A stretch of 64,000 bases of DNA from Theristus sp. LFF4_11 (taxonomy: Eukaryota; Nematoda; Chromadorea; Monhysterida; Xyalidae): positions 27,666 to 91,665 of the forward strand of contig JASANC010003387.1 in the NCBI GenBank assembly GCA_030248135.1. Direction: 5' to 3'. Shown here one piece after another: positions 21,601-36,600 of this stretch. The first letter of the stretch is position 1. Each line of letters begins with the position of its first letter. A model generated the notes under the pieces. That model did not search any database. It was not told the origin of the DNA and saw only the letters and a list, made by a program, of their open reading frames with translations. The position numbers and the translations under genes were made by a program.

Positions 21601-24600
21601 ATGTGTTTGAAACACTGCAACTACAACAATGGTGCAAGCAGTTTGCGTCTCTGTCGTCTGCGGCACCCGATTATTTTTCATTTTAACGTGTTTACGCCGG
21701 GATGGCGAGCCGTCAGACATTGCAATTAAGCAGAGACCGAATTCCGCCCGGAACGTCTACCCAAAAAACAAGAAAACAACGACAAAAAACCTGCCACAGC
21801 GGTATCAGTTTGGTGCTGCCTGTGATTTGTGTTGCCAGCATTGAATCACATGGTACATATGTCTCGTGGCAGCTGTCTCCGACAACGTTATTATTATTAT
21901 TATTATCAGTTTCAGAGCTGCGTGCGTAACGCGCATTAATGCTCGCGTATGCCACCGCTCGCTCTGACGCCATTTGTTTTTCGTTCTTGGGTTTGCTTGT
22001 ACTTGAAAATTAGGTTGCCCAGTTCGTGCACCACACACAGACACATGAAACATATATGCTTCGTTATTTGCTACGTTCTCTTTTCCTCTCTGCTTGTGTT
22101 TTTGTTTGATCTGACTGTGAGAATAACAGAGTCTTTGAGGTTTTCGTTCTCTCTCTGCAGCTGGCTGCCTCGTGCGGAGGTAACGAACTAGCCAGGTACA
22201 ATATGCAGTGTCATTTTGTTGCGTCTAATCAATCAGTAACATTTTCGTTTTATTGCCTGTCTGCACGCGGTCTCCAATAGACTCAGAGGTTTTTCGCGAA
22301 TCATACGAACAGAAGGCGCGTATTGCATCTGCCGTCGTGTTTCAAGCGACAAAAAGCAGCGAGTATCTCTGCAGTCTAATTGCATCTCTCTTTATCTTAT
22401 CTCTATTTTGCTTCTCTGCACAATGGAAGGATATGTTTTCTGATTTTTGCGCTATTGACTTTTCATCTTCTGACATGACTCACAGATGACGCGTACTTTG
22501 CATTCACGCTGGTGTTCACGGATTGCCATATGCGCGAGCCAAGTAATTGACAGCAATACTAGCAGGATCCTTTGTATCAGACGTATCATTTTGTGTAGTT
22601 GAACCGCCATATATGCCATGGTTGTGGACTAGCAAGGCTGCGCGTGGCGACAACGACCGCCAGCGCCACTACGGCCGTCTCTGCCACTGTCTGACGACGC
22701 CACCGTCAACGTCAGCCGCTTTCAGTGCGCCCACCAACAATAATCGCCAAAAGGCGTCATCTGCATGCGTGACGTCATCGCCATCGCCGCCACTTGGCGG
22801 CACGTCAGCGACCAGCCGCTTGTACCAACGTTCACCGAAGAAGAAATCAGCGGCCACGAAAAAATGGTGGCACCATCTCCGTGGCGAGCACGCCCAGTGG
22901 CAATCGCAGTCCGCCTGCTCCACCCCGGCCACGTCGAAACGTGCGACCACGAATTCGCGCAATCGCCGACCGCCCTCCGTTCGCTTCAGTCCGCGCGTGG
23001 AGACGTTCATTCTGTCCGCGTACTCGTTGCGCTCGCTGGCTGAGGTCGCTCATTATTGTCGCCACCGGGGGCTCACTTTAGATTGGAAACATTGTAGATG
23101 GGGCCTTGCAGTCAAGGGAAATCCATGCGCATTCGGTGGGATTATTCTGGCAGAAATGGGAAAGATAGTAGAGCCATGCTTGGGTTGGCTTGTGGCCACA
23201 CATACATGCGTAAAAACGGTGTTCAGCGTCAGTTTTCTTTTGCTTTGTGGGCTGCGGACTGACATCGCGATACTAGAGACATAATAGCGCTCAGCAACAT
23301 TGGTGTCAAGAGAACGCTAAGAGCAAAGTTGGTGTGTGCAGCAAAGGCAAACAAGCAATGTTGTTGTTGTTGTTGTTGGGATTTTTAGGCGATGTTTTCA
23401 GCCAGGGCTAACCCAGAGAAGCGTACAGAACGCCATTGAGCAGGGCGCCCATCGAGTTTTCTGTCATTAAGTGCCTATACACCCCTCGGCGGGGCTCGAT
23501 CCCCCGAGCGCACAGACAAGAGTCTAACGCACTACCACCAGGCCACGAGGGTGACAATGATGTGCTTTCCAGGTGAACGGGTCACTGGAGAGTCGCTTCG
23601 AGTACGAGGACATCGTGCTGGAGAAGGGCACGACCGGCCTCGGCTTCAGCATTGCCGGCGGCTCCGACAATCCGCAGGTCGGCGACGACCCGTCCATCTT
23701 TGTCACGAAAATCATCCCCGGTGGCGCTGCGGCGAACGACGGCCGCTTGAGGTAGGGGCGCTTTGTTGTCTGTAAAGGGGCATTCATGAAGCGCTTTTTA
23801 ATGACCGCGTTGCTATGTTTTAGCACAGCTACGCGTCACCAAATACTGCTTCATGAATGCCGCTTAATTGTTTCCTTATCACTCACTAAACCGACAGTCA
23901 TGAAACAGTATTTAATGACGCCTAGCTGTGTTAAAACATAGCTACGCGGTCACTAAATACTGTTTCATGAATGCGCCTGCGCCTTTACTGCAGCACTTTT
24001 TTCAATCAGTTTGCGTTTGGGGTTATTTTTTGGAGCTGTTTGTTGTGCTACGCTTACATTTTTTTCTATTGCAGAAAGGACGACATCATCGTTCGCGTCA
24101 ACCAGACGGACACCGTGAATGTGGCGCACAATGTGGCCGTCGACGCGCTGAAACGCGCTGGAAATGTCGTCAGCCTGGTAGGAATGACATGATAATAGCT
24201 GTCAACTTCACGGTTTTTTTTCGATGTTGATCAATGTTACTTAATTTTCTATTTTCTATTTTTCTACTAACTACTGAGGGCATAACGCTAATTTTCTCCG
24301 AAGTAACCGCAGAAAACTAAGTGTCCACACCACACGGCCAATTGCAGCGTATCAAACGCGAACAACTAGAGTCGCCCGGGCTCGGCCCACCGCCACCGAT
24401 ACCGACGATCGACGGCTACACCCCGTCGGCGATAACGACCAGCCATGGATACACGCACTCCAGTCACACCAAATCATACAGTCAGGTGGGCGTCACGGAT
24501 GTGATTCTTGCAGGGCCGCCTGGTTTTGTCCGTGATTGCCATGTCCGTGTGTGTAGTAGAACTGTGGCTGAACTGTCCAAACAGCGCCGAATCTGGCTGC

Positions 24601-27600
24601 TTCTGGCTGAACTGGGCTCACAGAATTTTCCTTCCTGGATCATCGCAGCCAATCAACATCTTAAGGGCCATTCATGAAGCAGTATTTAGTGACCGCGTAA
24701 CTACGTTTTAACGTTTTAAAATACTGCTTCATGAATGCCGCTTCAGCGCCACAATGCACAAATGGTATACGTTTTGGCTTTACCGTTTTGCTCGATGTGC
24801 AGGTGCCACCCGCCACCGTGCCAGCATTCCGTGCGCCGACGACGCCCACGTCGTTGCCCACCACTTACACAACGCCACTGCAACCGAGCACCCCGCCGAG
24901 CTACCACCCGCAGGGCCACGTGAGTCTGCCGAGTTCTTGTGTCGCTGATTGCTAACGTCAGCGCAGCAACGTCTAGTCTCTAGATTTTGGCTTGCCTACT
25001 AATGATGTCTTCCACTTACTCTGGTATTACGCCGTGCACTGCAGAATAAAACTGACTGGACTGAACGGTTTGCGTCCGTTTTTCATTTGCAGGTTGAACG
25101 AATGGAGCTGTTCAAAGGGAGCAAAGGGCTCGGCTTCAGCATCGCCGGCGGCATCGGCAACGAGCACGTGCCCGGCGACACGGGCATTTTTGTGACCAAA
25201 ATCATCGACGGCGGTGCCGCACAGACGGACGGTCGACTGCACATCGGCGATAAATTGCTGGCGGTGTGTGTTTGTGGCACTCTGGAGCGCAACACGCGCT
25301 GCTTTGCTTTAAGAGGCGTTCAAGAGGGGCACATCGCTGATGAGGCCAGCCCTCTCACAATAAATTTCAAATAGCGAGAGAGCGGCGATTTAATGGACTG
25401 AAGACAACCGAAATTACAGGAAAAAGGATCACATTATACAGGATATCACGTATTATTACACGAAATAATTACAATAATCGCCAGTCAGTAACTATAATGG
25501 CGCTGTTGTTGCACAGGTGGACGGAGTGTCGCTCGAGAACACGACGCACGAGTTCGCGGTGGATCGCCTGAAAGCCACCGGTACCCGCGTGACACTGGCG
25601 TACTTGAAGAATCCGCATCCGGAGCACACGCAGTCGATGATGAACACGTCCGCTTCTGATCACACGCCCATACAGGCGCCATTCAGTTACACGCAACCGT
25701 CCGTCCCGCAACGGCCGTCGTCGGCGCCGCAGTACGAGCACCCGACCACACCGGGGCAACAGTCGATGCAACAGTGGCAACCGTCGGCGCCGGGCACGCG
25801 TGAGTGGTGTATTGTGGATTTGTTGAAACGTGTCCGGACTAAAATGACGTCATTTGCTTTGAAAACGCCTGTTTGTCAAAGTACGGGCACTAAAATGTCA
25901 GTTTGGTGTGACTGATTCGACATTCACCATTTGTTTACGGGAAGAAATCGGCTAAACGGAAAGTCTGGTTTGCTGTGAACGGCAAGCGCATGTTCGGCGG
26001 CACATGACGTCATTTCACTGGGACACGTTGAAAAAAATAGATTATACTTTGGTCAAGGTGGCATTGCTGGAGCAATGAAACACCCAACGATGCGTTTCCA
26101 GTCTCTTCCTGTGTTCTCTCTGTCAATCAAATCGTAAACTCCAAAAACCATGAACAGGATTGGTTTTCGTTTCCGTGTTGGACGGTTCACTGCGTAAGAT
26201 TGTGGTCAATGTTGTGTGAAAAAATGTCTTCCGTTTGCAGTTTTTTACTGAACATCGAACGCCTCGGTTTTTTGCGCTGAACGTTTGTTAAAAATGATGA
26301 ATTGCAGTTTACAAACAGAGCAAAACGTTTTTTTTCATATTTGTTAAAATGTCCACGAATTGTTTTTTTTAGCTGGCCAACTCTCGCAGCAAGGCTACCA
26401 GTCGCAAACGACAAGGTAAATCAGGCGTATGATTTGTGTTTAGGTTTTTTTTCTGGTTGCCGGTTTTTTTTGTTTTGCGGCAACATAAACACCGTTTACA
26501 TCAGTTTGATTGATACGGCAGCCACACGGAGCACAATTTTCTTAACGGGGCTGCAGTTCTTCATTTCACAGTCAGTCATATGGCTGTCATAGACACTGAA
26601 ACTGCGTTCTCTCATCTCTTTCGGGCCCGTCTAAGTGTCATTGTCAGTTTTGCACTAAAAATATTTGCTTGGTAATATGTTTCCCGTGGAAGATGTTGTT
26701 TTGTTTTTTTTCGTTGCCGTTTCACTGATTTCAAAGCGTCTGACAGGGCACTGAATTTTTTTCATCTGTTTTCACCTTTTGACCCGAGCGGTTGACGTAT
26801 TTAAAGTCATTGAAACGTTTAAAATAGTCATCAGTGTTAAGTCGAAATATGAAGAGACGAAATCAGAGCAGAGAGTTTGAAATATGATGGATTACAACAA
26901 CAACGACAACGTTTTTGGTGTCGTGCAGGGTTTTCTTTCAAAGTGTAAGGTTGAATTGAATTTGTGTAAAAATACGTGTCAGAAATACGTTGCAGATGTT
27001 ACACGCGTGTGTGACACTGACGCATCACACACTGCGCTGGTGGAAACGTTCGAAAACGGTTCTTAAAAGTTTTCAAGGCCTTTCCAATTTCGGCATGCGT
27101 CATGCAATCCCGTTTGTGTGTGCTGCGAAGTGCGAACAATAGTAGTAATCTGAATCTGAAATTAAGTTTGAGTAATCTGAAATTCATGATTATGACAAAA
27201 TATCCGTTGCGTGTGCACACCTGTTTGACAAGCGCGCATGCACATGAGTCACCACCACCATACACAGCACCATTTCCCTCTCAATTTACGTGTTCACGAA
27301 AAAGCACAGTTTTTCAAGTGCAAAAAACACGCAGTTTTATTGACAAAGCGAGCGCTGGCAGTAAGGCGCGTAGAATGGAAAGCACACGCCGACAGTGTGT
27401 GGATGGTGATGATGATACAGTCAGTGCTGAGCGGGACCGTTTCTTTTTGCTGTATATGAAAAATTGTAAACGTTTTCAGGGGGGTGCAATCGGAAAACAC
27501 GCACAGAGTGTTGGTGTGTTTTTGTGTGTGTGTACCTGTGCTTGTGTGTCGTGCCCGCTCAAGTGCCTGTGTATATGCCGATGATGCCGTATAATCGCTG

Positions 27601-30600
27601 CGTAACGCCACATTCCTTTGGCCTCGTTCCGTCTTGTAATCGCGCTTGTCCGTTTCGACCGGTGATTTTCGTTTTTTTACGCCGTTGAAATTGCAATGAA
27701 CACGTCAAGCCAGATAGATGCGACCAGGCAATGACAACAACAAGCCAGTTTAGTTCGTGTGTCTGACCAGCTGGTTTGCCTGACGACATTTTTTGGTGCA
27801 AGTGTGGTGGCAGTTTGTGCAGATTTCGAACACTGGTGCAACCAATGGACGTGAGTACGATTCAGCACGCTATTGGCACACACACACGTTTTGTATTGGA
27901 CGCGCGGTTGTATGGTGTGCGACTGATGTGTGTGTGTGCACATTCAAATACACGTGTTGTCGATGACTGTACGCTGCGCGCTTGCCAGGTTTCTCATTAT
28001 CTGTGTTGTGTTCTGTGTGTGTGTGTGTGTGTGTGTGTTTGTGTGTATGCGCCATTCAACCTGACTCACCTTCGCGCGTGTGTGTGTTTCGCGTTGCCTG
28101 TTGAAGGGACCGGGCTTTCTTCGAATGTTGAACGTTTCACCGTTCTGAGGAAATTCGGTGTGGTTTTCCGAGTTCTGAACGTGCATTGCAATTTTGTTGG
28201 CGAGTGATCAAGATTTTCATATATTGTGAAAAAAATTAACATTACGGTATTTTTGTTTGCCAGTACTGTAAAATAAAATCTGCCTGAATTGGCTGCCTGC
28301 CAATCTAGCAGTTTTGCCACGATTCTCTGAAAATTAAAAAAGCTTGAAATTTGTATGGCACTTGGCACATGGGTACAGTAGGGTTGGGCAATGAGGGGAG
28401 TTAGCACAACTAGCTTTTTATAGTTTTCTTCTGGTTATGTCAAAGTGTGGGCATGAAACTTGTCAAACTGCAAACAAAATCCAAGTTCCATTTTTTTCAA
28501 TTTGAATGAATTTATCAAGTGAAGTTTTTTCAATTTTTTACTAATTTTCATGAGTAGCAAAACGTGCATAAAAATGGCACTGGATGAGACACGCACGCCT
28601 CAGCTAAGTCAACAAATTTTGTCATGCCTCATAATCATGGTGTTGAGCTCAATACCGCTAATTTGTGTTATCTTGCAACATAATTGATCCTGTCAGTGTT
28701 TTCTCTTTTTTCTTTGCGGTCATGCACGAAGTCGTCACCCCCGATTCACTCTTGAACAATCAGTGGCCTCAGGGGTTGTGTCATGTGTGCGATCATCGAA
28801 GCGTCTCATAGTGAATATTATTGGCTCGTGCGTCTCGCTTTTTATGCACCCATGTGCAGCTATACATTTGAATTTGGCGTAGTTTTTCGCTTGGTATGAT
28901 GCATCTTTACATTTTTTCGACGCATCATGTTTATTCATTTTACTCGTTGGAAGAGTCGGTTTTTTGCAGTGTACCTATTTTTCATTCTCCGTTATGTGTG
29001 TTGTGTGTGTGCATGGTCGCTGATGTTGTTGTACTATCCCATGGACAACGCTTGTATGTGTGTACGTTTTTGGGAGCGGGGGGTTTACTATCAAACTTTT
29101 TTCGTTCGCTTGCTGTGCAAACGAGAACGTAACAGACATTTTACAGGCAAATAGTTTTGAGCTGGGCAAAAAATGGAAGATGTGACTTTTGCTGATAGAC
29201 AGTGTGTGTGTGCGTCCGCACGGCTTGTATCAGTTAAAATGCGGTTTATCAGTTTTTCACGTCAAAAGTATTCTAAAACGGAGCACAAACAAACATTGTA
29301 GTGGTGGTAGTACTACGTTATTTTGTCATTTTAGGCAAGAGCCTCAACCACTAAATGGTTTTTATCAACAATGAAACTGAAAAAAGCAGCGTTGTGAACT
29401 ACACCATTTCGCAACTGGCAACTATGGTTTCAACACCATAAACTCCGCAAAACCATCACAGTCAGCGATCTCTTCTGCAACTACTGCCATCATTTACATG
29501 CTCTGGTGGTAGTGACGTGTTTAATGTTTGAAAACGGGGCCCGCGACCAAGCGCTTTAAAAACATTCCTTCAAACGAAATGGGTGGTCGATTTGATTGTA
29601 CTGGAAAACCAGCTGGTTTACGACGTTCACAGGGAAATAAATTCCATGCAGTTTACGATGCAATGCAATTTTGTTCGGCTAGTTCTAAATCATTTCCCAC
29701 TGTAACCGATAAAAATGGAAAGCGATCGTTTGAAATTTTAAAAAGTATCGCCTTTATTGAGAAGCATGTGAAAAGCGGGGAAGCTAAAAGTAGTTGGGGT
29801 GTTTCAGTGTTGATGAGTTACACTGATGATTGATTGATGAAAGTCGCACTACACTCTGAATATTGCTGTTCTACAAACACAATCGCAAGCTAATATGAAC
29901 AGTCTAAATTAAATCTGGTATGAAGCAAACAATATTTGGACGGGTCTCAAAGTGTTTATGATGGCAAATGTTTACAGCGTTGTGCGTGTTCGGGCGTTTT
30001 TTCGTACCAGAGCAAAATCGGTTTATGTATTGTTTGCGACGAGACTTTTGAAACTGTGAGAGCTTGTAGCTGTCGTGTGCTTAGCGTGTATGTCAGCTCT
30101 TCATTTTTTCTGTTGTTGGGGATTAACGTTTCTGAGTGATTCAGGAATCAGTTACGGATCATCAATATGTGTGCTGTGTATATTTGGCTTATTTGAGTCA
30201 GCATTCTACGCGTGTTTCACTCTGCAATGCAACCCCCCTTTTCCCAAGCTGATCCGATTGTTTGGAACGCGTGTAAATTCTTGTTGGCTGTTGCATTGTA
30301 AAATTGTTGCAAGCTGAAGTTCTTTGGTTTGAGTGAATGGCTAACTGATTGGAAAACTGATTTGTGAGACTGACATGCGTTTAAGCTGGTTCTGTGCAAT
30401 TCTCATTTTTTTGCAAACGCGCACCCTCTCAGGCAGACAAAGTTCAATGATGAATACAAAATTCCAGGTGAAATCGTATTTCGACGGACACAGCTGGCAA
30501 AATAAGCAAAGGCGTCGTAGAAACAAACAACACCCAGAAAAAGCTAAAAAAAAGGGTTTTAATTATATACGAGAAATATGCAGGGTGTTTACAGGTTTTG

Positions 30601-33600
30601 GATTTTTTTCTGGATCTGCACTGGTGTGTTTGTTTACATTTCATCTGTGATTGTTTGTCTGACTGTGAGCTAGTAAGAATCGGTGACACTGCTTTACAAT
30701 TCAAATGCGTTCGGCAACATTTTCAACAGAACGATAGTGTTTCATGTTGATCTCACTGGAACTGACATTGACACTTGAAAAACGGCAATGAATGGAAAAT
30801 CATTGAAACTATCAAGATTAATGATGAACAAAATGTGTGGTGGTGGAGAAACTGACCGAAAAAACACGAAACAAAAAAACCACTGTTGTTGCAGACAACC
30901 GCGCTACGTGAATCTGAACAAAGGCCCGCAAGGGCTCGGCTTCAACATCGTTGGTGGTGAAGACGGCGAGGGCATCTACATCAGCTACATCATGCCCGGT
31001 GGCGTTGCGGATTTGAGCGGCGCCGTTTTCCGCGGCGATCAACTGCTTGAGGTGCAGAAAATAACATGATTTTTTCAGTTTTTATCAAATGGTATCGTGT
31101 TTTTTTTCACATGAAACTAACTGTAAAGGCCCATTCATGCAAGCGCGCGCTGAAGCGCGCTGACGCGCGCTGACCAGCTTCATCATGAATGAAGAAATGA
31201 AGCTGCGTCAGCCGCTGCGGCTTTTTAGGTTTTTTGCCCATTCACGAACGCGCGCGCTGAAGCGCGCTGAAGCGCGCTGACGCGCTTCATCATGAATGAT
31301 GAAGCGGCCTGAAGTGAAGCTGCGTCAGCCGCTGCGGCTTTTTAGGTTTTTTGTCCATTCACGAACGCGCGCGCTGAAGCGCGCTGAAGCGCGCTGACCA
31401 GCTTCATCATGAATGAAGAAATGAAGCTGCGTCAGCCGCTGCGGCTTTTGATGTCCGGACCCCAAATGCCGCAGCGGCTTGTCTGAAAAATGAAACGTAT
31501 TTGCATAATTTCTGCGTTTTCAATTGTGATAGATGCAGACCAAAAAGGGAATGAATTTAATTGTGGTAAAATTAAATTAATTGAGGAATACAGTAAGTTT
31601 TATTGTGCTGCGTTTGTGAAAGAAACCAGATAAAAACGATAAAAACAACTGGGCTAAGACGGGTTTCGAACTTTGGCCTCTGTGCTGACAGGCACAACAT
31701 GTTACCACTGCACTATAGTAGTTGACAGGCGAGAAGCTCTCTAGGTGTTTGTTCATTAAACGTCGTTCAGTTTTATCGTTTTGTGCTGTTGTCTGTGTTG
31801 TCTCCGTACGTGCTGTTTAGCACACACTATATACCGCTTCGAATCGTTGTTTTTGTCGTTTCAGTGAATGTTTTGATCTTTTGATTTGTGCAACATTCAC
31901 TGATCATGTGCTGCCGTTGATGAAACTTTTTTTGCAATGCTCTACACCGTGGCAACGCTAAAAAAAGGAAAAAGGTTTCACGCCAAACCGCAGTTGAAGA
32001 AAACAATTACTTCACATCACGGTGTGGGGTACCGATGTGCGCAGCAACAATCAGCGATTTTGCACACACAAATTTGATGTCCGGACATCAAATGCCGCAG
32101 CGGCTGACGCAGCTTCATTTCATCATTCATGATAGCGCACTTCAGCGCGCGTCAGCGCGCTTCAGCGCGCGCGTTCGTGAATGGGCAAAAAACCTAAAAA
32201 GCCGCAGCGGCTGACGCAGCTTCATTTCTTCATTCACGATGAAGCTGGTCAGCGCGCTTCAGCGCGCTTCAGCGCGCGCGTCCGTGAATGCGCATGTGCT
32301 CCAAAACTGAAGCGCGCTGACGCACGCTGAAGCGCGCTGTTTTTTTGCTTCGTGAATGTGTAGCAAAGTGAAGCGCGTCAGCGCGCTTCAGCGCGCTTCA
32401 ACCTCCATGAATGGCGCTTAAAGCATACATGCGCACTTCAACGGCATGAAGCAGTATTTAGTGACGTGTAGCTGTGTTAAAACATAGTTACGCGTTCACT
32501 AAATACTGCTTCATGAATGCACCTTCAGTTGTGCATTCCGGCATGCTGATTTGCTCCATCGAGCTGGTTGGACAATCAACGAGTCCAATTCGAAAGCAGC
32601 CAATCAGCTGACTGCGCATGGTTTACAGTTTGAATGCCAGTTTTTTTCCATAACTCATTTTGTCACCAGGTGAACGGTGCGAATCTGCGCGGCGCCACGC
32701 ACGAGATGGCGGCGCAGGCACTAAAGTCCAGCGGACAGAACGTGTCGCTTCTGGTCGCGTACCGTCCGGAAGGTGCGTTCATGACAAGAAACGAAGTTTG
32801 TTGCTGTTGTTGTTGTTGTTCATCGCCCAGGTGGGAAAGCTAGTGACGCGATTTGACCGATCGAGCAGACTCGGTCGGGTGTGGACACGCTGTGTAGCGA
32901 GCTGCGTCGTTGTCCACAGAAACGAAGTTTCGAAACGAAATACGAAACAAGAAGAAAGCTCCCACTCGCACCTGTTCTCATCTCTGAATTACTGAAAGCC
33001 TGTGTGTGTTTCGGGTGTTTACGTTTTCACAAGTGTTCACAACGGCATCCATCGTTGATTGTTCTGCTTTTTAAGGCAGCATGCAACACGTCACAGAACA
33101 AAGAACAAGAGAGTCTACCATTTTCTGCAGATTACGATCGTTTCGAAGCGCGCGTGGAAGAAGTACGAAATCAGATGATCAACCAAGGCCAGGTGCCGCA
33201 GCCGTCGCCGCGTCGTGAGATGTTTGTCAGGTGAGCGGGCTGCTCTCGAAACAGGCGCACCCGATTTAGACTGGACCAATTGAGACCGCAGCCAGATTGA
33301 GTGTGGCCAGTTTGAGACCGACCCCCGGCTCACCCACTCATCATTGATGTCACTCGACCACCCGTGATTACCGACATAACCCACCATGCGCGTACACGAC
33401 CGTGTGCTCTGGCGTGCTCGCTGTAGCGCCGCGTTGGTTGCGGCAAAATTCACGACCAGGCAAAATAAAAGTCTACGAGCATGCATTTAGCATCCATTTG
33501 AGTAAGAAGAGAGTGGGGAAGAATGTAATTCAATTAAAACACAAGAATGACTCGAAATGACTCGAATGCAACAGTGAAATGACATGTAGTACACCAGCAC

Positions 33601-36600
33601 CAACAACCCCAAATCGCCCAATGTTGCAAAATGTTTGTTCACGAGCAGTTTTTGGATGGAAAACAAAAAAACGGCCATTTCGCAGAGCGCTATTCGACTA
33701 CGACCCGTCACGTGACCGCGACGCGCCCGGCCAGGGGCTCGCGTTCAACTACGGCGACATTCTGCACGTGACCAACGCCTCCGACGCAGAGTGGTGGCGT
33801 GCGAAGCGAGTCGCAACGGACGGCACCGAACTCGCAAACGGCATCATTCCCAGCAAATACCGGTCAGTTGTGGTTGTGTTCGCAATGGCTTACTTTGCTG
33901 GGTTGTTGTCTGTCCTTGTGAGTACATAATGACGTATGCTGACGTACGTCAAAGGCACGTCTCCATATGTGTTATCATTTTTTTGGGTTCTGCTTTTGCA
34001 GACGTAGAACGAAAACTAGTTTTACGCTTTATATGGCAAAGTAGCGTAAGTGACCCAGCCATATTTAAGGAACTCGGATCACTTTACCAATTTTGAATTC
34101 CCGCGTCATGCATGCCATTGGTTACCTATCTATGCGCGCATTGAGTCTCGGAACCAAAATAAAAAATGATAATAACACGAGACCTGACGTGACGTGCCAT
34201 GTGACGTCTGTATGGACGGTAGTAAGCTAAAACACGAGACTCGAATTGACGTGCTGTCAGTTCGGACGCATACCGCATAGGTCGGTACGAACGGACCTTT
34301 AAATCCATGCAAAAGCCCATATCATGTCCGCAATGGACACAATTCGACCGCTAACAGCTGTGTCGTTGGTGGTTTGGGAAAGCGATGCCGCGCTTCCCAC
34401 GATTTCCCTTTTTCTTCTTTTCTTTTTTCTGTTCTGACTTTCTGCTTTTTTACAGAGTCGAACGGCGCGAACGCTCGCGACGAAAACAAGTGAACTTTGA
34501 CCAAGGCCCCGGCAGTTACAGCACCGGCAGTTTGGACAGCCGAGTTAGTGCCAGATTCTTTCGGCTTTTACGAAACTTTACACGAGACTTTGAGTTGCTC
34601 GGAGTCGATTGCTATGTATTTTTGCGTTTTTTTTCTTGCAGTTCCAGCGCGGCTCGCGTTCACAGCTGTCGTTCAGTCGCAAGTTTCCGTTCATGAAGAG
34701 CAAGGAGCGACTGAATGAACTGCAAGACGCCGAACGTGAGTGAATATGCCGGAAATGGCGAATCAAATTGTTGAAATGATTTTGTCAATTCGAAGTGTAC
34801 CCTGCAGCTTTGTGCCTCGTATGATACTTACCTGTGACCTATCCCATCCCAACACTACCCATTCATTGCCTTTGTTGTAAAGGTTCTGTTGAAATGCAAG
34901 GGCTTTTTTCGACATCGATTCCTTGCAACGTGATGAAGTCCCATTGTTTATACGAACTTTCCAATCAAAATCAAAGTGCAGTGAAAAACAATTTTTCATA
35001 TCATGGCAGCAGAAAATCTGCAAAAAATTGCTTCATGTTGACGTGAATTCAAGAATCGTCTAATCGGGACAAAGCTCGTTGTAAGAAATTGACTTTGGTT
35101 TGGTCCAAATGTGCGTTTTGCTGACCAACGTTTGCACAGCGATTACAACGCTTCACAGGATCGTTGTCAAACACAACACTTGTATCATGTCGTTATCCAA
35201 TTAGCTTGCGTTCAGTTGAGCTGCACTGGTTGTCGATCACTCATTGCATTCATTTCAAACACCAATGCACAGTTTTGTGTTTGACAACGGCATTACCACC
35301 GCCACACACACACACACACACAAACCTGTTTCTTTTAGACCTCTTCACATCCAGTTGTGATCCATTGTGTTCGCCTTGATCTTACTGAACTACCCTGTAA
35401 CGTTCATTTGTTCCGTCCAACACACACGCACACACCAAGCACCACCCTGCTGACCTGACCCTATGAATGCAATATCACAGCAGTCGAATGTTCGGTCAAA
35501 AATGGCCCTGACGCTGACGGTGCCCCGGAGGCAAATGGCCCGCACAGGGTCATGCTAAAGTTTCCGTGTGCCTCGTCAGATTCAGACACGGATAGTAAGT
35601 AATGGTAGAGCTCGTGGCGACGCAAGCGGCACTAGTCTTTGGAATTAGTAGTTCTTGTGGCCTAAAAGTAGCAGTTTTGTTGCTTGCTGCCTGAGTAATA
35701 GTAATACTGGTAGTAATAGTTTTTAAGCGGCATTCATGAAGCAGTATTTAATGATCGCGTAGCTATGTTCTAACACAGCTGCGCGTCACTAAATACTTCT
35801 TCATGAACGCAGCTTTAGTTTCATATGGTCCACATATGAAGTATTTTCAATGTTGTTTGTTGTTAATGTGTGCTGTGACTTCATGATTTCGTGTTCGGTT
35901 GGAACATCCCATTTTTGGTGTGTCCACCTGGAAGGCGACAACGTAAAACGTGTCGTTGTGATGCATGTTCTAAAGAAAATTAGAATGCAATTAAAACCGC
36001 TCCCACGGTTCGTGGAACCTATTAAAGCTGTCTGCTGATAATTGTTTTGTTTTTGTGTGACCATCACAACTAATTTGAACTCGTAACATTGAAACTGCTA
36101 TTGAACTGCAAGGTGTGACCGTAAATGTGATGCTTTTTAGTGAAATGAAAAACGTTTTTCCTAAATTCAAAAAACGACATTTCAGGTGCCGAGGAGCCAA
36201 TCCTGTCCTACGAAAATGTCGAACAGAAACGACGTGAGTTTCTTTTGAAATTTTCTGTGTGAAACAAAATCAATGTTTTTCAATATCAATCGAACTAAAC
36301 TCGTTCACTTCAAACTAGAAACTTAGGCGGAACAAACTCGAGACGTAAAAGTGAAGCGTGTATCCATTTCAGTTGACTATGTGCGCCCTGTGATCATTCT
36401 GGGTCCACTGAAGGAGCGCATCAACGACGACCTCGTTGCGAATGTCGACCAGTTCGGCAGTTGTGTGCCGCGTGAGTGCAGTGCACTGCTACATTTCATA
36501 CACCTCTTGCGTTATCATAAAAAAACACAATTTTTCTTCATTTTATCACTTTCTCCGTGCAGCTGTACGGAGGCATACTCGGTGGTGGTGTATACTGTAT

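Noticed and set aside
29528..29833. 101-codon ORF in a dlg intron
   Set aside because: No domain, no acceptor/donor in a phase that fits dlg, and no second exon.
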